Positions 17,433 to 27,500 of a stretch of 64,000 nt of DNA are shown here, piece by piece. The notes beneath the pieces are model-generated. The model saw only the letters and a program-made list of their open reading frames with translations, was not told the origin of the DNA and made no database searches. The stretch is from NCBI GenBank assembly GCA_001931535.1, contig CP016211.1, positions 12,756,377 to 12,820,376 on the forward strand, read 5' to 3'. The DNA comes from Minicystis rosea (GTDB lineage Bacteria; Myxococcota_A; Polyangia; Polyangiales; Polyangiaceae). Every line of letters begins with the position of its first letter. The first letter of the stretch is position 1. A program made the translations under genes and the position numbers.

Positions 17433-17860
17433 CTCGCGCCGCGGAAGCCGCTCCCACCACGCCGCCGAACCGACTTCCACACGTCGAAACCCCGGCTCGC
17501 CGCCGTCGCGACCGACTTCCACGCCCGCCTCCGCCGCTCTCCCGTCCGGTAGAACCTACTTCCACGCTCGCGCCCGATCGGGCGCCGCCGCGGCCATCGC
17601 TTCCACGTGGAGCCCGGCGGCGATGGCCGTGACGATCTCGCCTTCCACCCGTGGAAATCGGTCTCGGTGCCCCGACCCGACCCGCTTCCGCTGTGGAAGC
17701 TCGTTTCATCGACTCTCCGGCGCATGGCTTCTCGTGGAAACGGTCTCCACGGGGCTCCCGCGGTCGCCCCCACCCGTAGAAGCCGGTGCTCTCGGCAGAC
17801 GGCCGGAAGCTTCCACCTGTGGAAGTCCTGTCAGCGGCTCGCGGGCAGCCATCTCCACGG
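17433..17860. repeat. Array of about 11 degenerate palindromes with 42-bp period
   Basis: The best unit is CTTCCACCTGTGGAAG (17810-17825). Left halves TTCCAC occur at 17475, 17517, 17560, 17601, 17643 and 17811, with weaker ones at 17686, 17729 and 17853. Right halves GTGGAA or one-mismatch forms occur at 17441, 17483, 17651, 17693, 17734, 17776 and 17819. Successive spacings are 41 to 43 bases. The sequence between palindromes, about 26 bases, is different each time. The 41/43 steps break any reading frame, so a coding repeat is unlikely. The array fills most of the 770-base gap between the MNT-HEPN gene and the DUF4139 gene, which diverge. The remaining 300 bases (17861-18163) contain further scattered GTGGA motifs without regular spacing and no gene. 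Confidence 0.8.
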
Positions 17861-18163
17861 CCGGCGGGCTGCTCGTGGACAACGCCCGTCATCTCTGCCG
17901 GAGACGTCGCTCCGCCGGCGCCGTTGCGATCAGCGTGAGCACGGCTCCGCACAGACCGATGAGAATGCGGGGCGCCGCAGCTTGCGCAGAGGGCACGTGG
18001 CGCGTCCCAGCAGAATGGCACGTTTCCGTGGATCCCCGGCGTTCGCCCTTGCCTCGCGCCCTGACACGTGGAGCCGGGGCCGCGCCTCTCGACGGAGCCG
18101 AGTGGCCGGCGCCAGGGATCCCGAGGCTGCACCTGCATCGGACGGGTGCGGCCCGGAGGCGAA

Positions 18164-20188
18164 ATGAAACGTGGAACATGGAGAGCCGTCCTCCTCTCGG
18201 TGGCCTTCGCGGTCCTCGCGCCGGCGCGGCCCGCGGCGGCGGGCGAGGCGCTCGCGCTCACGCGGGTGCTCCTCTCGAGCGCGGGCGTCGGTTACTTCGA
18301 GTACGAGGCGAAGGTTCAGGGTGACGCGGATCTCCCGCTGGTGGTGCCGCTGGATCAGGTCGATGACGTGCTGAAGAGCATCGTCGTGTACGACAACCGG
18401 GGGAGCGTGGGGCAGGTCACCCTCCCCGGCAAGGAGCTCCTGGATCGGGCCTTCCGCGATCTGCCCTTCGACGAGAGCGCGCTGAGCTCCGAGCCGGAGC
18501 TGCTCAACGCCCTGCGCGGGGCCGACGTCCGCGTCACCACGGAGAGCGGCACGATCGAGGGTCGCGTCCTCTCGGTCACGAGCGAGAAGATCGAGCTCCC
18601 CGACAAGGGCGGCACCACCAGGCGGCATCGGCTCGCGCTGGCGGCGGGTGGCACCGTGACCTCGGTGCTGCTGGAGGACGTCCTCCGCCTCAGGTTCGTC
18701 GATCCGACGCTGCAGCGGCAGCTCGACTCCGCGCTCGCCGCTCTCCTCGCGCAGAAGGAGCGGGAGCGGCGCACGCTGACGATCCACAGCGTCGGCAAGG
18801 GCGACCGCGTCGTGCGGGTCGGCTACGTCGTCGCCGTCCCGCTGTGGAAGAGCACCTACCGCCTCACGCTGTCCGCCGATCCAACGGTGATGAAGGGCGC
18901 GCTCCAGGGCTGGGCCGTCGTCGAGAACCAAAGCGGCGCCGACTGGAAGGACGTGGACCTCACCCTGGTGTCGGGCAACCCGGTCACCTTCAAGCAGGCC
19001 CTGTACGCGTCGTACTTCGTGCGGCGGCCCGAGATCCCGGTGGAGGTGATGGGCCGGGTGCTGCCTCGCCTCGATGACGCCGCCGAATCGGTGGCGGCGC
19101 GCGACCCCAGCCCTCCTCCCTCGCCCGCAGGGATGGTGTCTGGGAGCAGCGGCCCCTCCCGGGCGGAGGAGGCACCAGATCGGCCCGAGGTGACGCCCGC
19201 GACGAGCACCGAGCTCCTGAACCAGGTCGTCTTCCACCTCCCCAAGCCCGTGAGCATCCCCGACGGCGAGGACGCGCTGATCCTGGTGATCGAGCGCGAG
19301 ATCGGCGCCGAGCGCGTCTCGCTCTACCAGCCGGACGTCGAAGCCCGGCACCCGCTCGCCTCGGTCGAGCTCACCAACGACGGCGTCACCGGCCTGCCGC
19401 CCGGCGCGATGACCACGTACGTGCGGTCCGAAGACGGGACGGTCACGTACGCCGGCGACGCGCGCCTCCCCATGCTGCCGCGGGGCGAGAAGCGGATCGC
19501 GAGCTTCGGCGTCGACCTGAAGGTCGGCATCGACAAGACCCAAACGAGCGATCAGCTCATCACGTCCGCCACCATCGATGCCGGCGTCCTCCACCTCACC
19601 CGCACGGAGCGCCGGCAGACCCACTACACGATCACCGGATCGGCCGAGGAGCCGCGCACGGTCATCCTGGAGCAGCCGCGCATCCCCGGCTTCGACATCG
19701 GGGTCTCGCCGCCGGAGGCCAAGGTCGCCGTCACCGACAATCGGTACCGGATCCGCGTCGTCGTGCCCGCGGGCGGCAGGGTCTCGGTGGAGGTGACGCT
19801 GGACCACCCCGTGCTCCAGCACGTCGCCATCGCCGACCTCGGGAGCGCGGAGCTCGGCGCGTACGCGTCGTCGAGCGCGCTGCCCGCGCCGCTCCGCGAA
19901 GCACTGGCGCACGTCGCGGCCTTGCGCCAAATCGCCGACGAGAAGGCGGCCGCCGTGAAGGAGCTCGAGGCCGAGCTCGCCCGGATCACCGGCGAGCAGG
20001 CACGCATCCGCGAGAACCTGAAGGCGGTGCCCCCGGGAGACCCCCTGGCCCAGCGCTACCTCCGGCTCCTGGGGCAGGCCGAGGACCGCATCGCCACGCT
20101 CGGCGAGCAGCTCGACGCCGCGCGGCGCGCCGTGAAGGACGCCCGCAAGGCGCTCTCGGACTACATCCGCTCGCTGAAGATCCCGTAG
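18164..20188 (+). CDS. Exported DUF4139 domain protein
   Basis: A 674-residue protein with a signal peptide (about 1-26, ending APARPAAAG). ATG at 18164 is preceded by GGAGG at five bases; the longer frame upstream runs through palindrome-rich intergenic DNA and is rejected. The middle of the protein (about 190-550), with WAVVENQSGADWKDVDLTLVSG and later QTHYTITGS and VTLDHPVLQ blocks, fits the DUF4139 (mucoidy inhibitor A-like) beta-rich fold. The last 100 residues are a coiled coil. A Ser/Pro/Glu-rich insert separates two halves near residue 315. Probably periplasmic or outer surface; function unknown. The assignment rests on the central motifs only. Confidence 0.7.
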   Translation: MKRGTWRAVLLSVAFAVLAPARPAAAGEALALTRVLLSSAGVGYFEYEAKVQGDADLPLVVPLDQVDDVLKSIVVYDNRGSVGQVTLPGKELLDRAFRDLPFDESALSSEPELLNALRGADVRVTTESGTIEGRVLSVTSEKIELPDKGGTTRRHRLALAAGGTVTSVLLEDVLRLRFVDPTLQRQLDSALAALLAQKERERRTLTIHSVGKGDRVVRVGYVVAVPLWKSTYRLTLSADPTVMKGALQGWAVVENQSGADWKDVDLTLVSGNPVTFKQALYASYFVRRPEIPVEVMGRVLPRLDDAAESVAARDPSPPPSPAGMVSGSSGPSRAEEAPDRPEVTPATSTELLNQVVFHLPKPVSIPDGEDALILVIEREIGAERVSLYQPDVEARHPLASVELTNDGVTGLPPGAMTTYVRSEDGTVTYAGDARLPMLPRGEKRIASFGVDLKVGIDKTQTSDQLITSATIDAGVLHLTRTERRQTHYTITGSAEEPRTVILEQPRIPGFDIGVSPPEAKVAVTDNRYRIRVVVPAGGRVSVEVTLDHPVLQHVAIADLGSAELGAYASSSALPAPLREALAHVAALRQIADEKAAAVKELEAELARITGEQARIRENLKAVPPGDPLAQRYLRLLGQAEDRIATLGEQLDAARRAVKDARKALSDYIRSLKIP

Positions 20189-20254
20189 CTCGTCAGGGCG
20201 TCGTCTCCCGCCCAGCCGCTTCCTGGCCCGCAGGCCGCCTGATAGCGTGGCCGT

Positions 20255-21142
20255 ATGGGATTTCGTGTCGTCAAGCAAACATCGTCGTTACTCGTGTCGC
20301 TCGATGCTGCCGTGACCGTCCGGGCCCGCCTCGCCGCGGACCCGCGCACGGCCGCCCTGGTACCCAGTTGGGATGATTGGATCGCCGACTGGAAGAAGAC
20401 CTTCTTGAAGGAGATCGACCACCGCATCGCGGTCGTCTCGGCCAATGCCGTCGCGACCAAGCGCGACGAGGATCTGGACGACATCTCGGCTGAGACCTGG
20501 GCGGCGACGGCCGGCGACGAGGCTGAGCGCTTCTTCTATTACAAGGGCAAGACGAACCATCAGTTCACCGCGCCGCGCCTCGGCGGGCAGTACCAGCAGA
20601 TGGGCGCATGGATCACGCACATGGCGGCCTCGAAGGATCCGCGCATCAACGACATCGGCGCGCGTCTCGCGATCTCTCACAAGGAGGCGGGGGACGCGAT
20701 CCAGGCGGTGCAGGAGGCGGAGACTGGTGCGCACGAGTTCCGCACCACGGGTGAGCGCCGGCAGCTCGTCGACAAGTACAACGCGCTGGGCAAGAGCACC
20801 GAGGGCACCCTCAAGGAGATGCCGCACGCCCATCCGGAGCTCCGGCTGCCGAATGACTTCGTGGAGCGTTTCATGCGCGCCGGGCGCTCCGTGGGGCCGA
20901 AGACGGTGGAGGACCTGACCCGCCGCCGCGACGAGCTGAAGGAGCAGTATGATCAGGCGCAGGCCGAGCTGGATGCGGCCGTGAAGGGCGAGCAGGACGC
21001 GGCAGCGGAGGCGGCGCGGATCCAGCGCGTGGCTGAGGAGAAGAAGCTCGCCGAGGCCCAGGCGCAGCTCGACGCGAAGAACAAAGAAGTCGCCGAGCTT
21101 CGCGCCAAGCTCGGGCTGCCGGCGGAGCCCGAGAAGCCGTAG
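20255..21142 (+). CDS. Uncharacterised soluble protein with C-terminal coiled coil
   Basis: A 295-residue protein that I cannot place in a family. It has no signal peptide or membrane segment. Residues 1-215 are mixed helix with several Trp, including a WDDWIADWKKTF stretch near residue 39; residues about 215-285 are a long Ala/Glu/Lys/Gln coiled coil, followed by a short Pro end. Codon use is as in neighbours. It follows the DUF4139 gene by 66 bp on the same strand and could be cotranscribed. It has no recognisable ribosome site. Real coding is supported by codon bias and by its compact, well-balanced composition. Confidence 0.65.
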   Translation: MGFRVVKQTSSLLVSLDAAVTVRARLAADPRTAALVPSWDDWIADWKKTFLKEIDHRIAVVSANAVATKRDEDLDDISAETWAATAGDEAERFFYYKGKTNHQFTAPRLGGQYQQMGAWITHMAASKDPRINDIGARLAISHKEAGDAIQAVQEAETGAHEFRTTGERRQLVDKYNALGKSTEGTLKEMPHAHPELRLPNDFVERFMRAGRSVGPKTVEDLTRRRDELKEQYDQAQAELDAAVKGEQDAAAEAARIQRVAEEKKLAEAQAQLDAKNKEVAELRAKLGLPAEPEKP

Positions 21143-21233
21143 GGCAGACGCATCCGTGCCGGGCGAGGACGCGAAGAAGAAGGAGCCGTCGTCGCCGGCG
21201 TGAGGCGCTGACGTGAGCCCGCCGGCGACGCTT

Positions 21234-22586
21234 TCAGGGCGAGCCGGCGGGCGGCGTGGGGCAGCGGGCGATGTCGAGGACCGTGCGGGTCTCGGAGAAA
21301 GCGTTGCTGTTCGATTGGATCTGCGCGGGGGGCGCCGCGAGGATGATGTCCGGAAGCGCGGGGAGCGGGGCGGCCATCGCGTTCGGATCGAGCACGCGCT
21401 TCTCCGCGGGCCAGAAGATGCCGTCGAAGACGTGGTTGCCGTAGTGGACGCGGGCCCAGGTGACGCAGCGACGAGGCCCGCGCGCCGGCGTGTACACGAG
21501 CCCGCGACGCGTCCAGGAGGCGTGGAACGAGGTCCGATCGACGATCTCGCCGGTCGCCGCGTCGCGTGCCTCGAAGGTGTGTGAGCCGCTGCCGATGCGC
21601 ACGACCTCGTAGCCGCGGCCGCCGTCGGCGTTGGCGATGGGGCGGGACACCTGGACACCGTCGACGAGCACCACCACGTGGGCGCGGTTCGTGACGTTGA
21701 TCGCGATCATGTACGGGTGCGCGTAGTCGTAGGCGCCGAGCGCCAGCAGGCCGAGCACGAAGGCCGAGGCCAACGGGATCCAGACGCGGGGCGACGCGAG
21801 GACCGAGCGCGGCGCGATGTACGGATCGCCGGGGAGGGCGAGCGCATCGTGGAGCAGCGCGACGCCCGGCACGGCCTGCGCTTCCGCGAGGCGGCCCGAG
21901 AGAAGGCTCCAGAGCTTGGCGTGCCAGGCGGTGAGCTCCGCGAGCGCGGAGGCGTCCTTGGTGCGGACCATCTCGGCGCGCGCCAAGGTGAACGCGGCGC
22001 CGAGGAACGTGACGTCGTCGCTGGCGAGCGCGGCATCGAACCAGGCGCGGCGCGTGTCTCGGCTCGATCGGTAGTCGGACGCGGCCGAGCCGCGGGCGTT
22101 CTGGGCGACGAGGCCGCGGAGGCGATCGATCCAAGGATCGAGCTCGGCGCCGCAGAGGACGGGATCGATGGCCGGCCCGAGCCAAGCGCCGTAGATGCGC
22201 CGGCGTTCCTTCTCCTCGTCCGAGAGGCGAGCGAGGCGCGCCGTGAGCAACCGACCCGCAAGCGCCAAGGCGAGGCCCACCACGAGCGCGCTGGCCACCT
22301 CGACCGTCGATGGCTTGCCCGCGCATCCGACGAAGGCTCCGCCGAGCGCCGTGAACGCGCCCGCGAGCGCGCTCCAACGCGGTAAGTAGCCGGTGACGAT
22401 CGAGCGCGCGTGATACGGGATCTTGGCGAAGATGGGCTCGTCGGCGCCCTCGGGCTGGTACTGCACGAAGCTGTCTTCGGGGAACACGGGCATCCCGTTG
22501 ACGCGCGCGAACCTGGTGGAGATGACCGTGTCGTCGACGCGATCGACCTCCCCGCCGATCCCGTGGCTCACCCAGACCAAAGACAT
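21234..22586 (-). CDS. Integral membrane protein, uncharacterised
   Basis: A 450-residue protein with two closely spaced membrane segments (about 70-115) and a third (about 270-290). The N-terminus (MSLVWVSHGIGGEVDRVDDT) lies in the cytoplasm or outside as a small beta-like domain. Between the membrane parts is a 150-residue helical domain. After the third segment the sequence is beta-rich (VVLVDGVQVSRPI, GSHTFEARDAATGEIV), similar in style to PEGA-type domains. It is downstream of another envelope gene on the same strand with a 72-bp gap. No family was recognised. Confidence 0.65.
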   Translation of the reverse strand: MSLVWVSHGIGGEVDRVDDTVISTRFARVNGMPVFPEDSFVQYQPEGADEPIFAKIPYHARSIVTGYLPRWSALAGAFTALGGAFVGCAGKPSTVEVASALVVGLALALAGRLLTARLARLSDEEKERRRIYGAWLGPAIDPVLCGAELDPWIDRLRGLVAQNARGSAASDYRSSRDTRRAWFDAALASDDVTFLGAAFTLARAEMVRTKDASALAELTAWHAKLWSLLSGRLAEAQAVPGVALLHDALALPGDPYIAPRSVLASPRVWIPLASAFVLGLLALGAYDYAHPYMIAINVTNRAHVVVLVDGVQVSRPIANADGGRGYEVVRIGSGSHTFEARDAATGEIVDRTSFHASWTRRGLVYTPARGPRRCVTWARVHYGNHVFDGIFWPAEKRVLDPNAMAAPLPALPDIILAAPPAQIQSNSNAFSETRTVLDIARCPTPPAGSP

Positions 22587-22658
22587 CGACGGAGACGGTA
22601 CCAGCGATCACCTCGTCGCGTCTCCTCGCTGCAGTTGCGACGGAGCTTCGAGCCCTCG

Positions 22659-24200
22659 CTACGGTCGCGGTGGCGGCGTGAGCACGTCGGCGTGGCCGGC
22701 GCCGTCGAAGCGTACGAGGAACGAGGCGTTGTCCTTCGCCCACTCCTGCACGACCACGAGCGCGACGTCGCCGCGGGGGTGGATTTGCCAGCGCGGCCAG
22801 GCGATCGCGCGAGGGTCGAGCGGATCGCGATCTTGGGGGCGGGAGGTCGCGGCGAGCCAGCGCGGGGGCATTCGATCGAGCGCGTCGAGGGCGGCGAGCT
22901 GGTAGTGGATGGAACCCAGGGCGGGCCACACGATGAGGAGGTGCGCGCCGAGATCGATCACGTCGGGCGTCGCCAGGTAGACCGCCGAGCTCCAGCCGCC
23001 GACGCTCGACCAGCCGATGTCGACGCTCTCAGTCGTGGCCTCGCGGCGCGTGCATCCGTGCGGATCGCAGGCGACGGTGATGATGCGGTGACGCCCGCTT
23101 CCTTCGGGCAGCGTGACGTGGCCGTTCATGGCGATGTGCGCCGGACCGGAAGGCTCGCTCAGGGCCCAGGAGAGGCGCGCGCCCGCGTCGTCGCAGGTGA
23201 GGCCGAGCGCGCCGGCGTGGGCCGGAGGCTCGGGGTGCGCCATGGGGACCTGGCCCCAGAGATCGGCCCCGCCGTCGCGCAGGAGGAGCACATGCACCGT
23301 GTCGTCCGTCTCGACGGCGAGCACGTCGCCCGCGTGCGTACGGCAGCTCCGGTAGCGCACGTCTTCCTTGCCGGTGGGGACGTCGCGGAGCGCGGTGGTC
23401 ACGTCGTCCGTGTCGAGGCGCCGTGCCTTCAGCTTGCCGTCGAGCATCCACACCACGCGATCGCCGAGGGCCATCGGCATCGTCCCCGGGCCGAGCACGA
23501 GGTGGCGAACGGCGCCGGCGTGCACGGTGACGACGCCGTCGGTGACCCGCACGTACCAGCGCGTCGCCCGCGGTGCGTTCTCCCACACGGGGACCGCGAG
23601 CGGCTCGCCGTTCGGGCCTGCTTTCACGGACAGCGCTTGCTGCCCGAAGCCGAGGATCGCGCGGTCGAGCGGGTGGTTGTCGGCGCCGCGGCGGTCGTCC
23701 TGATCGCGCAGGAATTGAAGGCCGGGGAGGGCGCGGCGGAGCTCCGGGATCTGCGTGTCGAGGAGCGGGGCAGGGGCGTGCTCGTAGGTGGCGGCGGCGC
23801 CGGGCTCGGGCATCCAGCGGAGGCCTTCGGCCGCGCGCCACAAGGCGACGAGGTTCTCGGGGAGGTCGCCGTGCTCGATGGCGCGGGCGGTGATGTCGGC
23901 CTCGGCGGCGAGCGCGGGCGCGACGGCGCGGACCGCGCGCGATTGCGCGACGGTGTCCGCCGTTTCGCGGCAACGTGTCAGCGACGCGGCCCGGCCGTGA
24001 AGATGGATGCGACGCGCGCGCACCGCCGCTTCCTCCGGCGCGGCGCGCTCCGGGCCCGCGAGGCACATGGCGAGGGTCGCGAAGGCCCGCGCGGCGCTGC
24101 GCTCCCGCACGGCCGGGAGGACGCGCAACCCTCCGACGAGGATCAGCGCGCCGCTCACGAGCGCGACGGCGGCGAGGACGGCGCGGCGGCACGGGCGCAT
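22659..24200 (-). CDS. Membrane-anchored extracytoplasmic protein, uncharacterised
   Basis: A 513-residue protein from ATG at 24200. Residues about 7-28 are a single membrane anchor or uncleaved signal; the frame extends upstream but is Arg-rich there. The body starts with a helical region with several Cys, then from about residue 180 a long beta-rich stretch with repeated short blocks (WYVRVTDGVVTVHAG, VWMLDGKLKARRL, GDVLAVETDDTVHVLLL) that resembles a beta propeller. It lies 72 bp upstream of the three-TM protein gene on the same strand, so the pair may be cotranscribed. Divergent from the TPR gene. Function unknown. Confidence 0.65.
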   Translation of the reverse strand: MRPCRRAVLAAVALVSGALILVGGLRVLPAVRERSAARAFATLAMCLAGPERAAPEEAAVRARRIHLHGRAASLTRCRETADTVAQSRAVRAVAPALAAEADITARAIEHGDLPENLVALWRAAEGLRWMPEPGAAATYEHAPAPLLDTQIPELRRALPGLQFLRDQDDRRGADNHPLDRAILGFGQQALSVKAGPNGEPLAVPVWENAPRATRWYVRVTDGVVTVHAGAVRHLVLGPGTMPMALGDRVVWMLDGKLKARRLDTDDVTTALRDVPTGKEDVRYRSCRTHAGDVLAVETDDTVHVLLLRDGGADLWGQVPMAHPEPPAHAGALGLTCDDAGARLSWALSEPSGPAHIAMNGHVTLPEGSGRHRIITVACDPHGCTRREATTESVDIGWSSVGGWSSAVYLATPDVIDLGAHLLIVWPALGSIHYQLAALDALDRMPPRWLAATSRPQDRDPLDPRAIAWPRWQIHPRGDVALVVVQEWAKDNASFLVRFDGAGHADVLTPPPRP

Positions 24201-24512
24201 GCGAGATCGAAGATAGCCGAGATGATGCGGTCTTTGTCGTCGCAACGGGGCGCGCGGCGGCACGCGCGATCGCATTCGAAGAGAGCGGCGCCGAGCCGCC
24301 CGAGGACGCGCGGCGACGCGGTGCGTGACGCGCGCGCCGGGGCTCGTTCGGTGCGGTCTCCGGTCGCGCGGGGTGACGAGGGGCGCACCTGGTGCGTCAT
24401 GTTTTCAACGGTGCGCATTCGAACAGGCGTCACCGACCTCCGTGCGGGGGAGGACCGCGGTGCGAGATCGCTTGGCGCGCGCGGCGGAGGTCCGGTGTTA
24501 GCATCGCCTCCG
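24201..24512. other. Divergent intergenic region
   Basis: These 312 bases separate the membrane-anchored protein gene (minus) and the TPR gene (plus) and should contain two promoters. An open frame continues through it from far upstream on the plus strand, but codon use is not coding-like. No palindrome, hairpin or recognisable promoter element was found. Confidence 0.4.
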
Positions 24513-27500
24513 GTGGCAGAGCAGAACGATCAAGGCCCGAAGCGGCAGCCGCAACTCACGATGGAGCCCGCGGAGGACGGCTGGGACAACCCCGAGCCGG
24601 CGACGACGCAGGGACAACGCCGCGCGAACACGTTGCCGGGCGTCTCGTCCGCGGCGCCCGCGGGCGCGCGCCCCGTGCCGCCGTCGCGGGTGCCGATTCA
24701 GGTGCCGGCGGCGAGCAGCCCTCCGCCGGCCACGCCGAACGCGCCGCTCGTGACGATGCCCGGAGTGCCCAGCACACCGAGCCCGACCGCCGTGAGCCTG
24801 ACGTCACCCAAAGCACCGCCGCCGCTGCGCCGCACGATCGCGGCCGGCGCCGCCGCGAGCAACACGCCCCCGACGCCGCCGGCTACGCCCAAGCCCGGGC
24901 CCTCCGGCACGACGATGCCCGGCGTCGCCGCGGGCCCGAGCGCTCCCGCCGGGCGTCCGCCGCCGCCGCCGGCTTCGCGATCCGCGGCCATCAAGGCAGC
25001 GGTCGCCGCCGCGGCGGTCGAGATCGCGGAAGAGGCTCAGAGCTCGCCGGAAGCAGAGCTCCGCCGTCGCGCGGAGCGGCTGCGCGCCGCAGGGGACGAG
25101 GTCGGCGCCGCGCGTGCGTACGTCGAGCTCGGCCTGCACCTGGAGCGTGTCGCCGACGATCGCGCGGGCGCTCGGGCCGCGTACGAAGCGGCGCGCGGGC
25201 TCTCGCGGCGGCTCGAGCCGGCGCTCTCGCGGCTCCGCCGTTTGCTCGAAGGTCGCGGGGATCTGTCGCGCGCGATCGATCTGCTCGACGACGAGCTCGC
25301 CGTCGCGGAGGGCGACGCGCTCAAGGCCGATCTCCGCGCCGAGCGGGCCCGCGTCAGCGACGCCTTGGCGCGCCCCACGGACGCCGCCGCCGGCTATGCG
25401 CAGGCGCGCGCGGATCACGCCGAGGCGCTGCGGCTCGCGCCGCAACACCCGGCCGCGCTGCGCGGGCTGGAGAGCGTGCTTCGCCGCGAGCTCGCCGTGC
25501 GCCCGAGCAAGGAGCTCGCCGCGCAGCTCGCGTCGCATCTGGAGATGCTCGCCGAGGCCTACGCGCCCGCGGCGGGCGCCGAGCGGCCGGACGGCGACGT
25601 TCGCCTCGCGGCCTGGCTCCACGTCGAGCGCGCCGCGGTCCTCGATCGGCAGCTCCAGAAGCCCGAGATGGCGCGCATGGCGCTCGAGCGCGCGGTCGCC
25701 TTCGAGCCCGCGCCGGGCCCGGTGCGCGCCGCGCTCACGCGGCACCTCGTGCGCCACGGGGAGACGGCGATCCTCATCGCGTCGCTCTCCGTCGAGGCGG
25801 AGCACGAGCGCGACGACGACCGCGCCGCGCGCCTGCTCTACACGGCCGCGCGCTTGATCGTCGACAAGCTCGGCGCCCAGACCGCGACCACCGAAGGGCA
25901 GGCCCGCGCCAGCTCGCCGGGCATCCTCGACGCCATCCAGCTCTTGCAGCGCGCGTCGGTGCGCGCTCCGCAGCACTCGCCGACCTCGCAGCGCACGCTG
26001 GCGGAGCTGATCCGCCTGCTGGAGCTGCACGGCGATCAAGAGCGGGCCGCCGAGGTCCGGCAGAAGCGGCTCGGTCTGCTCGTCGCGGCCAGCGCGCCCG
26101 CCGAGGCGGTGACCCACGAGCACGTGCGCCTCTCGGAGATCTTCGACGGCCTCGGGCGCGCCGATCAGTCGGCGTACCACGCCGAGCAGGCGCTCCTCGC
26201 CGATCCCGACGACGTCTCCACCCGCGAGCGCCTCGATCGCGCGCTCCAGCGTCTCGGCCGTCACGAGGATCGCGTGCGCACCTGGATCGGCGAGGCCAAC
26301 GGCCGCCGCCCGGTGCCCGTGCGCGTGGCCGCGCTCCTCCGCGCCGCCGACATCGCCGAGCGTCACCTCCGCCGCCCCGACGAAGCCATCGCGCACCTGC
26401 GCGCCGGCTGGGCCATCGATCCGGGGAACGCGTCGATCTTCGAGGCGCTCTCGGCGCTCCTCGCGCCGCCCGCGCGCGATCCCGAGACCGACGGGCGCGG
26501 CGTGCGCGCGCGCCTCGAGCTGTACACGCAGGCCGCGCAGGCGGCCACCGATCCGGCCCGCAAGGTCGGCCTCCTCGAGAAGCTCGTGAGCATCTGGGAG
26601 GACGAGCTCGGCCAGCCCGCGCGCGCCGTCGAGGAGCTCACCCGCATCCTCGCCATCGAGCCCACGCGGCGCACCGCCATCCTCGCCCTCGCGCGGAACG
26701 CGCAGCGCGCCGGCGATCACAAGCAGCACGCGCGCGCGCTCCAAGCCGAGGCCGATCTCACCAAGGAGCCCGCCCAGCAGCGCCGCCTCCTCCTCCGCGC
26801 CGCCGATTTGCACAACGAGCTCCTCGGCGATCGCGATCGCGCCCTCTCCCTCGTGGATCGCGCGCTCGCCATCGACGCCTCCGATCCGGAGGCCCTGCGC
26901 GCCCGCCTCCGCATCAACGAGAAGGCCGGCCGCTTCGAGGACGCGCGGGCCACGCTCCTCCGCATGATCGCCGCCGAGACCGACGACGGCCGCCGCTTCG
27001 CGCTCTGGCTGGAGGTCGCGCGCCTCGACGAGCAGCGCCTCCGCCGCCCGTACGACGCGTCGGCCGCCTACGCGCAGGCGGCCGCCATCCGGCCGAAGAG
27101 CCCGCTCCCCGCGCTGGAGATCGCGCGCATCCTCCGCGCCGAGGGCAACCCCAAGAAGCTCGTCGAGGCGCTCATGGGCCTCTGCGCTTCGGCCCCGGAC
27201 GAGAACGAGTACGCCAAGCACCTGTTCCAAGCCGCCGAAGCACACGAGCTGATGATCGGCGACGACGCCGCCGCGCTCCGGTGCCTGACCCAAGCCGACG
27301 CGCTCTCCAACGCCGCGCGCGATCCCGCGATCCTCGAAGCCATGGAGCGCATCCACGTGCGCGCCTCCGCGAACGCGGAGCTCGCCGCGCTCTATCCGCG
27401 CTGGATCGCGCGGCAGCCGCCCGCCGCCGTCGATCACGGCCTGCGCGTGGCCCTCGCCTCGGTGCTCGCGGAGACGAGCCGCGAGGAGGCCGTCGCGTTG

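Noticed and set aside
17433..17860. CRISPR array
   Set aside because: Unit length and ordered spacing look similar, but the repeats are only about 14-16 bases, are degenerate and no cas gene is in the window.
17433..17860. Type III toxin-antitoxin RNA repeats
   Set aside because: Such antitoxin repeats are nearly identical tandem copies; here the sequence between the palindromes is unrelated, and the adjacent protein is MNT-HEPN, not a ToxN-type toxin.
17607..18167. Coding repeat protein with a WKS motif every 14 residues
   Set aside because: Steps of 41 and 43 bases shift the frame, so no frame keeps the motif through the array.
22410..24512. Upstream extension of the TPR gene by 701 codons
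   Set aside because: It is antisense to two minus-strand envelope genes and lacks repeat character; coding style begins only at about 24513.
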